Source of the DNA: a virus
DNA length: 42,854 nucleotides
IMG/VR virus record: IMGVR_UViG_3300042691_018743
Coordinates: 1-42,854 of that record
Direction: 5' to 3' (one strand)
Of this stretch, positions 31,363-40,102 are shown piece after piece. A program made the translations under genes and the position numbers. The notes under the pieces were generated by a model. It had not been told where the DNA came from. It did not search any database and saw only the letters and a program-made list of their open reading frames with translations. How positions within the stretch are numbered: position 1 is the stretch's first letter; every line of letters starts with the position of its first letter.

Positions 31363-32316
31363 TTAGGCCACCGCGTTCTGGATGAAGTACCCAGCGCTGG
31401 AACCAGCAATAACCGGGGCTTCCGAGCGAGTAACCGGGAAGAACCAAGTTTTGTGGCTGCGGTCATAGTACGGCTCTTCCACCAACGGATAGCCACCTAG
31501 GTTATACGTGTAACCGAAGGTGGGTGCTCCCATGTTGGCTAGCGTATCGCTCTCGGTGTAGGCCAGAATGGCATGCTTGCCCCAGACATCAGATAGCACA
31601 CCGGCATCAGTCGCCTGGACACCATCAGCAACGATAACCTGGCTGACACCAAAGAACTCAGCCAGAATGGCAGCGGTGGCTACTTCACGGTTTGCGTACT
31701 TGATGTAGTCACGAATCTGCGGATGCTGGCGCAGGCGAGCAAATACGACAGGGCCAAGAACCATGACGTTCGGGCGTTTGCCGATGCTGGAGCGAATCTG
31801 CTCTTTAGCAGTCTCGACAACAGCGGCTGGGCTAGAGGTGCCGGAATAATCCGACCACTGCGCAGTACCGGACAGCGTGGTACGGTTGGCGGCGGGATAG
31901 TTCGCCAGCGTGGTAGCCAGGACGGCCTGAGCAATTTCCAGGCGCAAATTCATGATGCCGATGGTCTTTCTTAGCGTCATGGTTGCCATGTCGATGCTGA
32001 ATCCGTTGGCATTGGCCTCGGCTTCCTGCATGGTCTCGATGGGCAAAGAACCTTCAAGCGAATAATCGACTAGACCATAAGTGCTGCTGCTATAGCCGAC
32101 CTGTACTCGCTTGGTGGCACCACCAGGGGCACGGATCAAGCCAGAATACTGCATGAAGTCTTCACGACCGAAGTTGATGATGTTACCAGCGCGCTGGCCA
32201 ACATTCACAACCGGGAAAAGAACAGAACCGACCAAGGTATTCTGACTGATACCCTGAGCGACCGAGGTGAGCACAGGATTGATTACCCGCGCCTGAGCTA
32301 GAGTGAGTTGAGGCAT
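31363..32316 (-). CDS. Major capsid protein
   Basis: 317 residues. The PVVNVGQRAGNIINFGREDF segment (about 36-55), a VVFARLRQHPQIRDYIKYA element and the AYTESD segment are typical of HK97-fold capsid proteins of this phage group. AGGAG precedes the ATG. It follows the decoration-like protein and the protease/scaffold gene in the usual order. No clear pro-domain is seen, in keeping with a separate scaffold. Confidence 0.9.
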   Translation of the reverse strand: MPQLTLAQARVINPVLTSVAQGISQNTLVGSVLFPVVNVGQRAGNIINFGREDFMQYSGLIRAPGGATKRVQVGYSSSTYGLVDYSLEGSLPIETMQEAEANANGFSIDMATMTLRKTIGIMNLRLEIAQAVLATTLANYPAANRTTLSGTAQWSDYSGTSSPAAVVETAKEQIRSSIGKRPNVMVLGPVVFARLRQHPQIRDYIKYANREVATAAILAEFFGVSQVIVADGVQATDAGVLSDVWGKHAILAYTESDTLANMGAPTFGYTYNLGGYPLVEEPYYDRSHKTWFFPVTRSEAPVIAGSSAGYFIQNAVA

Positions 32317-32331
32317 GTTTTGCTCCTAAAA

Positions 32332-32670
32332 TTAGTTCGGGATAATCAAAAATTCGATCTGGTCACCGGCGGCACCTGCGGCAGTCAGCGCACGGCCAAC
32401 AATTGCACCGGCAGAGCGGGTGATGTACTGGCCGCTGGCATTGGTTTCCAGCAATGCACCGGCAGTAATAGCTGCACCGGCTTCGCCGATGGCCGTGCCC
32501 AGCGCAACAACAGGAACAGCATCGCCAGAGGCCGCGCCATTCATGGCTGGACCGATGGAGTTAGCTGCTGCTGCTGGCACTGCGCCCGCTGCGTTCACTG
32601 CTCGAAACTGAGTAATAGCGGCAGATGCCGTAATGCTCAGGACTAGGGTATTGGTACTCGAAGCTGCCAT
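32332..32670 (-). CDS. Capsid decoration (cement) protein, DUF2190/gpD-like
   Basis: 112 residues, rich in Ala, Gly, Thr and Ser. Repeated short strands (FRAVNAAG, GTAIGEAGAAITAGALLETN, GRALTAAGAAGDQIEFLI) fit the small beta-tulip cement proteins that bind the expanded capsid surface. AAAGGAG precedes the ATG. Located between the protease/scaffold gene and the major capsid gene, as gpD is in lambda. Confidence 0.85.
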   Translation of the reverse strand: MAASSTNTLVLSITASAAITQFRAVNAAGAVPAAAANSIGPAMNGAASGDAVPVVALGTAIGEAGAAITAGALLETNASGQYITRSAGAIVGRALTAAGAAGDQIEFLIIPN

Positions 32671-32672
32671 GA

Positions 32673-33116
32673 TTAGGCTCCTTTCTGAACGGCTTTAACG
32701 GCGTCCAGGTAGGACGTGCCGGGATGGTTAGACTGATAATTTCTTGCGGCTGCATCGAGTGCCGCTGAATCGACACCAGGTCCGATCATGCCGTTCTTGC
32801 CGACATTGCTCACGGGCTGGTCTTCGGATTCGGGCGCCGCTGCATGAGCAACGGGCGCGGGTGCGTCGTTGGCTCGGGTTGCGGCAAATGAGGCCAGGCG
32901 CGTTTTTTCGGCGGCCAGTACCTGCACGGCGGCTTCGGGCGCAGTAGTGCGACCGTCAAACGCCAGTGCGTCGATCAACTTCTCATGCCCAGGCATGGCC
33001 TGTTCGCGGACTGCCTGGATGCGGGCGCGCTCGGCGTCAGCTCCCTCGGCACGAATCAGCGCATAGGCCTCCGGGTTCTCTGCTGCGAAACTTGCAGCAA
33101 GCTCTTGAGGGTTCAT
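32673..33116 (-). CDS. Scaffold protein from an internal start, lambda Nu3-like
   Basis: 147 residues, identical to residues 325-471 of the protease. AAAGGA lies six bases before an in-frame ATG at 33116, so the scaffold can be made separately. The sequence is helical and Ala/Glu-rich with a Pro-rich linker, as expected for a scaffold. Lambda gene C and Nu3 are nested in just this way. Confidence 0.6.
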   Translation of the reverse strand: MNPQELAASFAAENPEAYALIRAEGADAERARIQAVREQAMPGHEKLIDALAFDGRTTAPEAAVQVLAAEKTRLASFAATRANDAPAPVAHAAAPESEDQPVSNVGKNGMIGPGVDSAALDAAARNYQSNHPGTSYLDAVKAVQKGA

Positions 33117-34088
33117 TGCGTTTCCTTTCGGGGTGGTTTTTGATACGACAAGCGGCACCGGCTCATCACTAATTGCCGGGCTGGTGTCATCATCAGCAAC
33201 ACCGGCTGATTCAGGTACACCTCCCAGCGCGAATACTGCCTTGCGGCGATTCGCGTATTTAATCGGGTCAGACGCCATGCGTTCGACCATCGTTTCAACG
33301 GTTGCAAAACCATCAGCTAAGCCAGCATCAATTGCCTGTTGGCCGATGAAGATGCGGCCATCGGCCATGCGCTCCAGAACCTGATCTGGTTTCACGCGGC
33401 GATTGGTGGCGACTGCATCGACAAAGGCCGAATAAATCTGATCGACTTGGCCTTGCAGGTAGGCGCGGCCTTCCTTGCTCAGCGGTTCGTTGTCGGTTGC
33501 CATGCGTTTGTATTTGCCAGCCGTGATCTCGGTGGTGACCGACTTGTCTCTCGGCTGATAATTGTGCGTAGCGACTACGCCAATCGAACCCATGTAATCA
33601 GTCTCGCCAGACAGGTACACGGCGTTTGCAGCGCTTCCAGTCCAGTACCCGGCTGATGCCATCATGCCGGTGCTTACGCTCACGGTAGGCTTCTCGCTGG
33701 ATAGGGCGCGTATCTCTGAGGCCATGGCCGGAATGCCAAAGACCGAACCGCCAGGTGTGTCGAAGTCGAGGACGACAGACTTCACGCGCGGGTCAGCGCG
33801 CATGCTCGCAAGTTGCTGCGTCATCAACTGTGCTGATGCGCCGCCAGATACGCGAGTGAACATATTGGCTTTGTTGGAAATGACGCCAGAAATGGGTAGG
33901 ACGGCAACACCACCATCGCGCACCTCGTATTCTTGCTGATCGTTGGCTAGTGGTCGACCTAGTCGCGCCTCGATGGCCGCAATGTCTATTTTTTCGCCGC
34001 GCAAATGCGTCGAATAGATCGCCTGAATTTCAAGCAGTCGATCTGGAAGTATCGCCCAAGGCGCGGTGAGAAAGTCAACAAGTGTCAT
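32673..34088 (-). CDS. C: Capsid maturation protease (S49 family) fused to scaffold, lambda gpC-like
   Basis: 471 residues. The N-terminal 260 residues are an SppA-type serine protease: DFDTPGGSV (108-116), catalytic S145 in MMASAGYW and a likely general-base Lys in the GKYKRM segment (K192 or K194). About 290-325 is a linker, and the remainder is the scaffold part. It cuts head proteins during maturation. It follows the portal region in the lambda order. The ribosome site before ATG 34088 is weak. Confidence 0.9.
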   Translation of the reverse strand: MTLVDFLTAPWAILPDRLLEIQAIYSTHLRGEKIDIAAIEARLGRPLANDQQEYEVRDGGVAVLPISGVISNKANMFTRVSGGASAQLMTQQLASMRADPRVKSVVLDFDTPGGSVFGIPAMASEIRALSSEKPTVSVSTGMMASAGYWTGSAANAVYLSGETDYMGSIGVVATHNYQPRDKSVTTEITAGKYKRMATDNEPLSKEGRAYLQGQVDQIYSAFVDAVATNRRVKPDQVLERMADGRIFIGQQAIDAGLADGFATVETMVERMASDPIKYANRRKAVFALGGVPESAGVADDDTSPAISDEPVPLVVSKTTPKGNAMNPQELAASFAAENPEAYALIRAEGADAERARIQAVREQAMPGHEKLIDALAFDGRTTAPEAAVQVLAAEKTRLASFAATRANDAPAPVAHAAAPESEDQPVSNVGKNGMIGPGVDSAALDAAARNYQSNHPGTSYLDAVKAVQKGA

Positions 34089-34124
34089 GCGCCGATTCTA
34101 CTTCACGGCGCTGTATCAAAGATC

Positions 34125-34343
34125 TCAGGCGGTGAGACTATTCGCAGCGAGCGCGCACAGTATCAGCGCCAGTGCTTCATCTTCGTCCTGCTTTCGTGTG
34201 CGGCCAGGCGTGGCTGCACGGGCACCGAAGCGTCGCATGTAGTCTGACAGACTGACCTCGGCGTCGGGTCCGCCGCCGGTTCTCACGTTGCCACCGCCGC
34301 CAGCTTTTGCGGGCTCGGTAGTTGGACCCGGGTCCGGCGGCAC
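34125..34343 (-). CDS. Small hypothetical protein between portal and protease genes
   Basis: 72 residues if started at GTG 34343. Pro/Gly-rich N-terminal half, then an SLSDYMRRFGARAATPGRTR element and a helical, hydrophobic end. The C-terminal half looks like real protein, but there is no ATG and no ribosome site, and the upstream frame is closed by a TGA. It fills the otherwise empty 297-bp gap between the portal and protease genes. It could be a degraded or shifted small head gene. Confidence 0.45.
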   Translation of the reverse strand: MPPDPGPTTEPAKAGGGGNVRTGGGPDAEVSLSDYMRRFGARAATPGRTRKQDEDEALALILCALAANSLTA

Positions 34344-34385
34344 ATAGCCGCCATCCAGCAGTCAGCGAAGCAGGAGCAGCATGTA

Positions 34386-35990
34386 TTACTCGGACGCAGG
34401 TTCCGGCGGTTGCTCGGTAGGTTTCGCTTCCGGCATCATCGGCGCGGCTGCACCAGGCAATGGCATGGTCACAGGCGCAACCAGGCCGCCCTCGATGCGC
34501 GCTTCTTTTTCCTCAACCTGCTGGCGATGTTTCGTTTCCCAGTCGCCGCCATCGTAGGCAACGATTTCCTCGGCTAACGTGGTCAGGCCAATATCCATGC
34601 GCTCGCGCGCTGCTCTGGCTTCCTTCTCTGGGTCTATCGAGCCTGGACCATCGCCGTTCCACTTCGCGCAAGACCATGCCTTGCGGATCATCGGGTCGGC
34701 AAAAAAGCCAGGCGCTGCCACCAAGCCGGTCGCAACAGCATCGGCCAGCCATTCTTCATAGACAGGCTGGCATAGCTTGGTAGCAAGCCACTCACGGCGA
34801 ACGCGGAACGTGCGCCAGGCATCAAGCAAGGCCGCTCGAGCTGCGCTGTAGCTGCTCTGGAAATGCTTGGTCAGGACTTCGTATGGGATATTCAAGCCGA
34901 CACCGATCTGGCGCATGACTGCGCTCACGAACGGGTCGAAATTCGGATTCGGCCTATTCTGCACCGGGTTTTCGATGCTCTCGCCCGGCAGTAGGTTCAC
35001 TACCGCCCCGCTCTTGATTGTGCCGTCCCAGCGCTTTGCTGAGTCGATCATCGCTTGCTGAGATGTGTCATCGAATACGTCTGTGAACGTTTCGGGATCC
35101 ATTTTCGCAAATAGCGCGAACACGGCGCTATTCACTGCTGCATCGACTTCGGCATCGCTGTAGCGCGATAGCTGCTTGAGCTGCTCGATGATGGGCGCCA
35201 GCTCTGGCACACCACGGGTCTGGCCTGGGCGCAGTTTGCGCATCAGGTGCAGCACGTTTCTGCGGCCACTGCTGCCGTACATGGCAACGCGCTGCCACTT
35301 CATTTTATTCGTCGGAATGCCCCGGCCTGGGTGACGGTCGGCGATGTGAACGGCAACGGGCTGGCCGCTTTCGTTCTTCTCGATACCGGCAGTCATCTGT
35401 TCGGTATCACCCGTTGAATTCGGGTTGCAGACGCGGTCTGCTTCGATGACCTGTAACGCCAGCCTGAACGGCCAATTTTGGCGATTTACACCGGCCAGAA
35501 CGACAAAGCTGTCGCCAGACTCAAGGCGGCTGCGAAATGCCAGGTCTTGGAGCTCGTAGAAATTCTGATGATTGAAGGCATCAGCAAACTCGGACTCCGC
35601 CCACATGGTGAACAGGCGCTCGGTGCTGCTCTGCCATTCACTGGCCTGATCGTCTTCCATGCCAAGGCGCTCGGCATCTATCCTGGATTGCAGCGACAGG
35701 CCGGAACCCACGACATGCGTGACTTGCGTCTCAATCGCTCCGGCTGCAATAGGCGAGTTGCGCACCAGATCACGGCTGCGCGCCCTGAGTTCTTTTAGAT
35801 CGCGTATCGTGTCCCAGTCACTGTCGCCAGTACCAGGCTGCCAATACGTCATGCGCTCATGGTATCCAGCGCCTGAGTATCCGCCAGTAAGCGCCATCGC
35901 TGTGCGAGCCTGGTGGCGTTTTAATGCCCATTGCGGGGAAATTTGAGCGATAGCTCGATCAATAATGCTCTGCTTTAGCTGTTTTTTCAT
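34386..35990 (-). CDS. B: Portal protein, lambda gpB family
   Basis: 534 residues. The LVRNSPIAAGAIETQVTHVVGSGL segment region (about 78-100), the GDSFVVL and FRLALQVIEADRV elements and the SYSAARAALLDAWR helix (about 405-420) are typical of lambda-type portals, which form the dodecameric ring for DNA entry and exit. ATG 35990 is one base after the TAA of the gpW-like gene; a TTG seven codons upstream is less likely. The C-terminal end is Pro/Met-rich. Confidence 0.92.
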   Translation of the reverse strand: MKKQLKQSIIDRAIAQISPQWALKRHQARTAMALTGGYSGAGYHERMTYWQPGTGDSDWDTIRDLKELRARSRDLVRNSPIAAGAIETQVTHVVGSGLSLQSRIDAERLGMEDDQASEWQSSTERLFTMWAESEFADAFNHQNFYELQDLAFRSRLESGDSFVVLAGVNRQNWPFRLALQVIEADRVCNPNSTGDTEQMTAGIEKNESGQPVAVHIADRHPGRGIPTNKMKWQRVAMYGSSGRRNVLHLMRKLRPGQTRGVPELAPIIEQLKQLSRYSDAEVDAAVNSAVFALFAKMDPETFTDVFDDTSQQAMIDSAKRWDGTIKSGAVVNLLPGESIENPVQNRPNPNFDPFVSAVMRQIGVGLNIPYEVLTKHFQSSYSAARAALLDAWRTFRVRREWLATKLCQPVYEEWLADAVATGLVAAPGFFADPMIRKAWSCAKWNGDGPGSIDPEKEARAARERMDIGLTTLAEEIVAYDGGDWETKHRQQVEEKEARIEGGLVAPVTMPLPGAAAPMMPEAKPTEQPPEPASE

Positions 35991-35991
35991 G

Positions 35992-36219
35992 TTACCAGCC
36001 CGGTCGTGCAACGATTGCGCGTCGGCTACCGCTTGCTCGCGCTGTTAGCGCTTCCACGCGCCGGTTCCACAGTTCTATACCGGCCTGAATCTGCGCCAGG
36101 TCAGCGCGTTGCAGCACGCGGCCTGCTATTTCGTACTTTTGACCGGTCAAAACAGCGGTTTCTGCCGCCAGATAGGCGTCGAGCTGCGTTTGGGCTTGAG
36201 CGAGTGTTATTCCGGGCAT
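35992..36219 (-). CDS. W: Head-tail connector, gpW-like (DUF6148)
   Basis: 75 residues. LAQAQTQLDAYLAAE, VLTGQKYEIAGR and RADLAQIQAGIELW are the standard elements of the small gpW/DUF6148 connector encoded just before the portal. It helps close the packaged head and join the tail. The stop is one base before the portal ATG, so translation is probably coupled. Confidence 0.88.
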   Translation of the reverse strand: MPGITLAQAQTQLDAYLAAETAVLTGQKYEIAGRVLQRADLAQIQAGIELWNRRVEALTARASGSRRAIVARPGW

Positions 36220-36248
36220 GATTGTCAGATTCTAGTCTTTGTTGAGTC

Positions 36249-36527
36249 TCAGGGCGTCTCGCTCTGCGACTTTTTGGGCTTCAAATAGCGGTAAATTGTT
36301 GCCCTGCTCACGCCAGATTCGGCTGCGATCACGGCAACAGGCTTGCGGTTGCGTAATTCTGCGTTGATGCGCTCCAGTGTGAGCGCTGGCCTAGGGAAAA
36401 TTCGTGCCGTTTCCCCGGAAAACCGCTCTCGGAGCGCCTTTTCGAACCTCTGCGCCTGATCGCTGCCGATTCCAGCGACCTCTTTCGCCAGGCAGGCAAA
36501 CTCTTGAGCATAATCCCTGCGACTCAT
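36249..36527 (-). CDS. Small DNA-binding protein with resolvase-type HTH, next to terminase
   Basis: 92 residues. The C-terminal part (PVAVIAAESGVSRATIYRYL) is a helix-turn-helix as found at the ends of Hin-type recombinases, but no catalytic domain is present. ATG 36527 overlaps the TerL TGA as ATGA and has GGAGG upstream; a longer frame lies inside TerL. It may bind phage DNA in packaging or control the late genes. Confidence 0.75.
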   Translation of the reverse strand: MSRRDYAQEFACLAKEVAGIGSDQAQRFEKALRERFSGETARIFPRPALTLERINAELRNRKPVAVIAAESGVSRATIYRYLKPKKSQSETP

Positions 36528-38446
36528 CCGCGCCTCCAACCGTTGAGTGAGATTTTGCCCGGTGCAGCCGGAATTTCTGGTGCGGCGGGCGCTTCCAGCG
36601 CAGTATTCTGTACTATTTCTGCCTTTTTTTCCAGCCTTGCCGACATTTGCTGCCAGAAACTCGAGCGATTGTGTCTCGAATAGCAATAATGCAGTGCCGA
36701 ATAGGCGTAAACCAGGGTATCCAATGCCTCGTTGCGGTCGCTGTCCTTCTTCGTCCAGAACCGCTTCGGCATTCCATTGACAAATTTTGTCGCTTGTTTT
36801 TCAGACGTGAGCTGATCGAAATACTCTTCCGGCAAGCCGATCGGGAAATGAAACACCCCGGCGCCAGTTTCCTCGGGGCGTTTCAGCCTGCCGTAGATGG
36901 TGGATTTGATGCTATCCACGCCAATCGGGTAGAGATTCGCCCCGTTCTTGATTTTCTGGCCACGAATGTTGATGTCCTGCTTCGTCGGCGCGCCTATCGG
37001 CGGCCTACTGCCCGACATACCCTTCCCAGCCAAAATATGGCGGTTTCTATGCTGGCGCGTGAAACTATAGACCTCGTTGGTCTTGTTACCGTCGCCTGAG
37101 TCCACCACGGCTGCATATACGTGCATATCCGCGCCCGATGCGTGGCGTATCGGTGTGTTGATGACATCGAGCACTTGTTGCCATATCTCAAACCGTGACG
37201 GGTCGCCGTAAATCACGGCGTAGTTCACAATCCAGGCTTCTTCGGCGACACCCCAAGCAACGGTCTGGATCTCGATGCGGTTTTCCTGAACGTCCACGCC
37301 AGCGGTTAGCACCAGACCACCAGCCGGTGCGGTCAACAGGTCAAACGGTTCAGCGCGCTTCGATAGGCTGTCCGCGTCCAGTTTTGCGCTGTAGGCTTCC
37401 TCCCAGGTCTCGGCCAGCACGTTGTTGACGAACGCTTGGAGCTTTTTCGGGCTGCCTTGAGCTTCTACCCACTGGCGCGCGATCTTTGCCCACGACTTCC
37501 AGCCTACCGGCGAGTACAGGGCGCTGATGTGATAGCCACGCCTTGCTGTGTCTGCCTTTTCTGCGCAAGTGGGCACCCACTCCCCACCGTTGAGCATGTC
37601 GGTCTTGTGCCGTTCCTCGATCACCCCGCCACATTCCGGGCATGCCATGTACACCTTGCGGAACTGGTGCCTGCCTTCGTCGTCTTTCGGTATGACAAAG
37701 TTCTTCCATTGCAATACGTGCATGTGCGAGCAGTGCGGACACGGCACGTGATAGCGCCGCTGGTCGGTTTTGAGGTATTCGGCTTCAATCCGGCATATAT
37801 CCTTCACTCCGGGTGTGCTGGTCTTGAATATCTTGCGCTTCCGCCCGAACGTATTCGTCCGTTCCTCTGCCAGCCCTAGCGGGTCGCCTTCGCCGTCCAC
37901 ATCGAGCGGCCAGTTGCTGATCTCGTCGGCGAACAAATACCGAATCGGCATCGAGCGCAGGCCAGCGGCTGAGTTCGCCCCGCCCATGAGCAGGATCCCG
38001 CCAGGAAATTCCTTTTCCAGCATGTTGTTGCCGCCATCGCGGCTGCGATTCTGGGGAACCCTGTCCCGCAGACTGGGCGTCTCCAGAATCATCGGGCTGA
38101 TACGCTGCTTGGAATAGCGTTTGGCGTTGTCCACGGTCGGCTGCACAAGCAGCATGGGACCTGGTGCCTCATCGATGACGTAGCCTACCCAGTTATTCCC
38201 AGATTCGGACTTTCCGGTCTGGGCTGCTGCCATCAGCACGACTTCTTCGATGGGGCTGCTTGTGCTCAAGCAGTCCATCGGCTCGCGCATGTAAGGCGTT
38301 CTAGCGCTTCGGTACTTGCCCGGCTCTGCCGCCCCCTTGCTGGGTAGCATGCGCTTGTCGTCCGCCCACTGTGTCACCGTGCGCCGGGTGGGCACGTTGA
38401 ACACCTCGAAAAACCCACGGATTAACGGGTTCCTGGTGTCAAGCAT
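36524..38446 (-). CDS. Terminase large subunit, GpA family
   Basis: 640 residues. Walker A AAAQTGKS at 73-80, Walker B RYLFADEIS near 169-177, and a GpA-type C-terminal nuclease with an AGVDVQ aspartate near residue 380. A CPHC and CPEC pair in the middle suggests a zinc site. It drives DNA into the head and cuts at cos in lambda-like phages. It overlaps TerS by 8 bases. Confidence 0.93.
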   Translation of the reverse strand: MLDTRNPLIRGFFEVFNVPTRRTVTQWADDKRMLPSKGAAEPGKYRSARTPYMREPMDCLSTSSPIEEVVLMAAAQTGKSESGNNWVGYVIDEAPGPMLLVQPTVDNAKRYSKQRISPMILETPSLRDRVPQNRSRDGGNNMLEKEFPGGILLMGGANSAAGLRSMPIRYLFADEISNWPLDVDGEGDPLGLAEERTNTFGRKRKIFKTSTPGVKDICRIEAEYLKTDQRRYHVPCPHCSHMHVLQWKNFVIPKDDEGRHQFRKVYMACPECGGVIEERHKTDMLNGGEWVPTCAEKADTARRGYHISALYSPVGWKSWAKIARQWVEAQGSPKKLQAFVNNVLAETWEEAYSAKLDADSLSKRAEPFDLLTAPAGGLVLTAGVDVQENRIEIQTVAWGVAEEAWIVNYAVIYGDPSRFEIWQQVLDVINTPIRHASGADMHVYAAVVDSGDGNKTNEVYSFTRQHRNRHILAGKGMSGSRPPIGAPTKQDINIRGQKIKNGANLYPIGVDSIKSTIYGRLKRPEETGAGVFHFPIGLPEEYFDQLTSEKQATKFVNGMPKRFWTKKDSDRNEALDTLVYAYSALHYCYSRHNRSSFWQQMSARLEKKAEIVQNTALEAPAAPEIPAAPGKISLNGWRRG

Positions 38447-39008
38447 ACGTCTTCCGTAATTCTTGCACCGCCCGGTCTATTTCTTCGAGCAGCAGCCGGT
38501 GGATGTCGTGCGGCTCACTCATTCCGGCCAGTTCGTCACTGATCCTGTCCGGGATGTTGTACATCGAGCTGATAATCACCGATGCTAACTGCCTGCCCTG
38601 CTTTTCGACATCCGTTGCCGGAACCAGTTCGCCTTGGGCTTCTTTCAGTTTGACGTTATCAAGCTGGAGTTTCACCAGCTCACGCGCGCGCTGAATCTCG
38701 GCCAGCGGCATGCCCGACCGGGGCGACGGCGAGTCGTCTGGCTGCTTGAGCTGGGTGCGATTTTCTGGAGCCGCCGGTGGCCTGCCGTCTTCTCGCGGCC
38801 TACCTCCAGCAATGTTGTGCGGGCGTTTCTGCGGGTGCAGCGCGTTGGTTACCCAGGCCTCTGCCTGAGTATCGTAATCAATGCCACTGATGCGCCCTGT
38901 TTTGGGATCTTTGTCGGCATAAATTCTGCCGTTTTGAACTCCTTTTTGTACCGCCGTTAGGCTTACGCCCACACGACGAGCAAATTCGCGCAGTGTGACA
39001 ATTTCCAT
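38439..39008 (-). CDS. Terminase small subunit (Nu1-like)
   Basis: 189 residues. The N-terminal winged-helix-like segment (REFARRVGVSLTAVQKGVQNG, in parts as LREFARRVGVS and AVQKGVQ) fits DNA recognition at cos; a long helix at about 108-130 fits oligomerisation. The C-terminal 60 residues are likely the contact with TerL. It is preceded by ParB-like, homing nuclease, PAPS-reductase-like and cupin genes, an unusual insertion upstream of terminase. Confidence 0.85.
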   Translation of the reverse strand: MEIVTLREFARRVGVSLTAVQKGVQNGRIYADKDPKTGRISGIDYDTQAEAWVTNALHPQKRPHNIAGGRPREDGRPPAAPENRTQLKQPDDSPSPRSGMPLAEIQRARELVKLQLDNVKLKEAQGELVPATDVEKQGRQLASVIISSMYNIPDRISDELAGMSEPHDIHRLLLEEIDRAVQELRKTYA

Positions 39009-39009
39009 A

Positions 39010-39552
39010 TCATCCTTCGCGGCCTGGCACCCACGCCCTGCCGAAACCCGATGTGCGCGCCGAACCGCGCACCGTCATGCCGGAACGATCTAACAGTCGC
39101 TCCAGCTCTTCATCTTCCATACCCAGCCTGCGGCATATCTCGGCGTTATTCATTCCGGCCTTGACCATGCCGCGCACGATCTCAGCCATTTTCAGGACAG
39201 CGTGCGTACCCCTGGCGCGGTTGTGCCGTATCGTGCTCATCATCCGATGCACCGGGTCGGCCTGAATCGTCACAACCGGCACCATGCCGCCAGTCATGGC
39301 GCGGATGGCAGGCGTAGCGCTGACCGTCCATCGGTGAAACCCGTCCACGATGGTGTTGTCGGGCAGCACGCAAATCGGTTGAGTCCACCCGTCCTCCAGT
39401 ATCGAAAGCTTGAGCAAATCAAGTTCAGGCGGGGCGACTGAGTTCGGATTCCAATGGTTCGCCTTCAGCTTGGCGCGCGGCACCCATCGAACGCTCGATA
39501 CGGGCTGCGCTGCTGGTCCTTCGCTTCGCCGGGACTGGTTTCTGCTCGACAT
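39010..39552 (-). CDS. ParB/Srx-fold protein next to terminase
   Basis: 180 residues. LKLSILEDGWTQPI and DNTIVDGFHRW (GFHR at 71-74) give the ParB/sulfiredoxin nucleotide-binding core. The C-terminal 60 residues hold a helix-turn-helix-like element (NNAEICRRLGMEDEELERLLDRSG). It may bind CTP or ATP or act as a nuclease. ATG 39552 lies inside the upstream HNH gene, with AAGGAG 12 bases before it, so the two reading frames overlap by 128 bases. One base separates its stop from TerS. Confidence 0.85.
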   Translation of the reverse strand: MSSRNQSRRSEGPAAQPVSSVRWVPRAKLKANHWNPNSVAPPELDLLKLSILEDGWTQPICVLPDNTIVDGFHRWTVSATPAIRAMTGGMVPVVTIQADPVHRMMSTIRHNRARGTHAVLKMAEIVRGMVKAGMNNAEICRRLGMEDEELERLLDRSGMTVRGSARTSGFGRAWVPGREG

Positions 39553-40057
39553 GCTTCCAGGTTTCTCCTTGAATTGCCTGCTTCGCCGTTACCTTGTGAA
39601 CGCCGTACAGCCTTGCAATCTTGACGATCTGCATTCCGCTCGCGGCCAGCTTTCGCATTTCAGAGACAGCCGACTCATCCAGCTTTGCCGCGTGGTGGTC
39701 GCTGCCATACTCGAAATCCCAGTTGCTATGCTTGGCGCGGTCATCAGCGTTCTCTTTTGCTGTTCCCCATCGAAGGTTGCTTGGCACGTTGTTGAGCCTG
39801 TTGCCATCTGAGTGGCAAGCCTGAAGCTCCGGCGAAGCTGGAAGGCCATGGAAAGCCATGCAGACAAGCCGGTGGATGCCGACGTGGTAGTAACTGCCGC
39901 CAGAAAACAGGCTGACCACAAGGTATCCATGGCGCGAAAGCTTTGGCGTGAGAACTTTTCCAACCATGTAGTTGCGCTTTTGGTTGCGCCATCGCCGGAC
40001 CTGTCCATCATTTGATACCTCGTAATCCTCGTACCCTGGCACCTGCTTCCAGTTCAT
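39425..40057 (-). CDS. NUMOD4-HNH homing endonuclease
   Basis: 210 residues. NUMOD4 at the start (WKQVPGYEDYEVSNDGQVR, residues 3-21), then an HNH_3-type domain (IHRLVCMAFHG, CHSDGNRLNN, NLRWGT; about 61-100) and a helix-turn-helix (about 140-162). This is the usual build of free-standing phage homing endonucleases. The last 42 residues overlap the ParB-like gene in another frame. It lies between the PAPS-reductase-like gene and this ParB gene and looks like an insertion. Confidence 0.88.
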   Translation of the reverse strand: MNWKQVPGYEDYEVSNDGQVRRWRNQKRNYMVGKVLTPKLSRHGYLVVSLFSGGSYYHVGIHRLVCMAFHGLPASPELQACHSDGNRLNNVPSNLRWGTAKENADDRAKHSNWDFEYGSDHHAAKLDESAVSEMRKLAASGMQIVKIARLYGVHKVTAKQAIQGETWKHVEQKPVPAKRRTSSAARIERSMGAARQAEGEPLESELSRPA

Positions 40058-40102
40058 TGCACACTCCGGTGATTGATCTATTTACAATCATATCACCTTT
40101 AC

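Noticed and set aside
36249-36527. DNA invertase/resolvase
   Set aside because: Only the C-terminal helix-turn-helix is present; there is no serine recombinase catalytic domain.
39589-40011. Second frame of 140 codons inside the NUMOD4-HNH gene
   Set aside because: Shifted reading of the HNH gene; low complexity and no recognisable motif.
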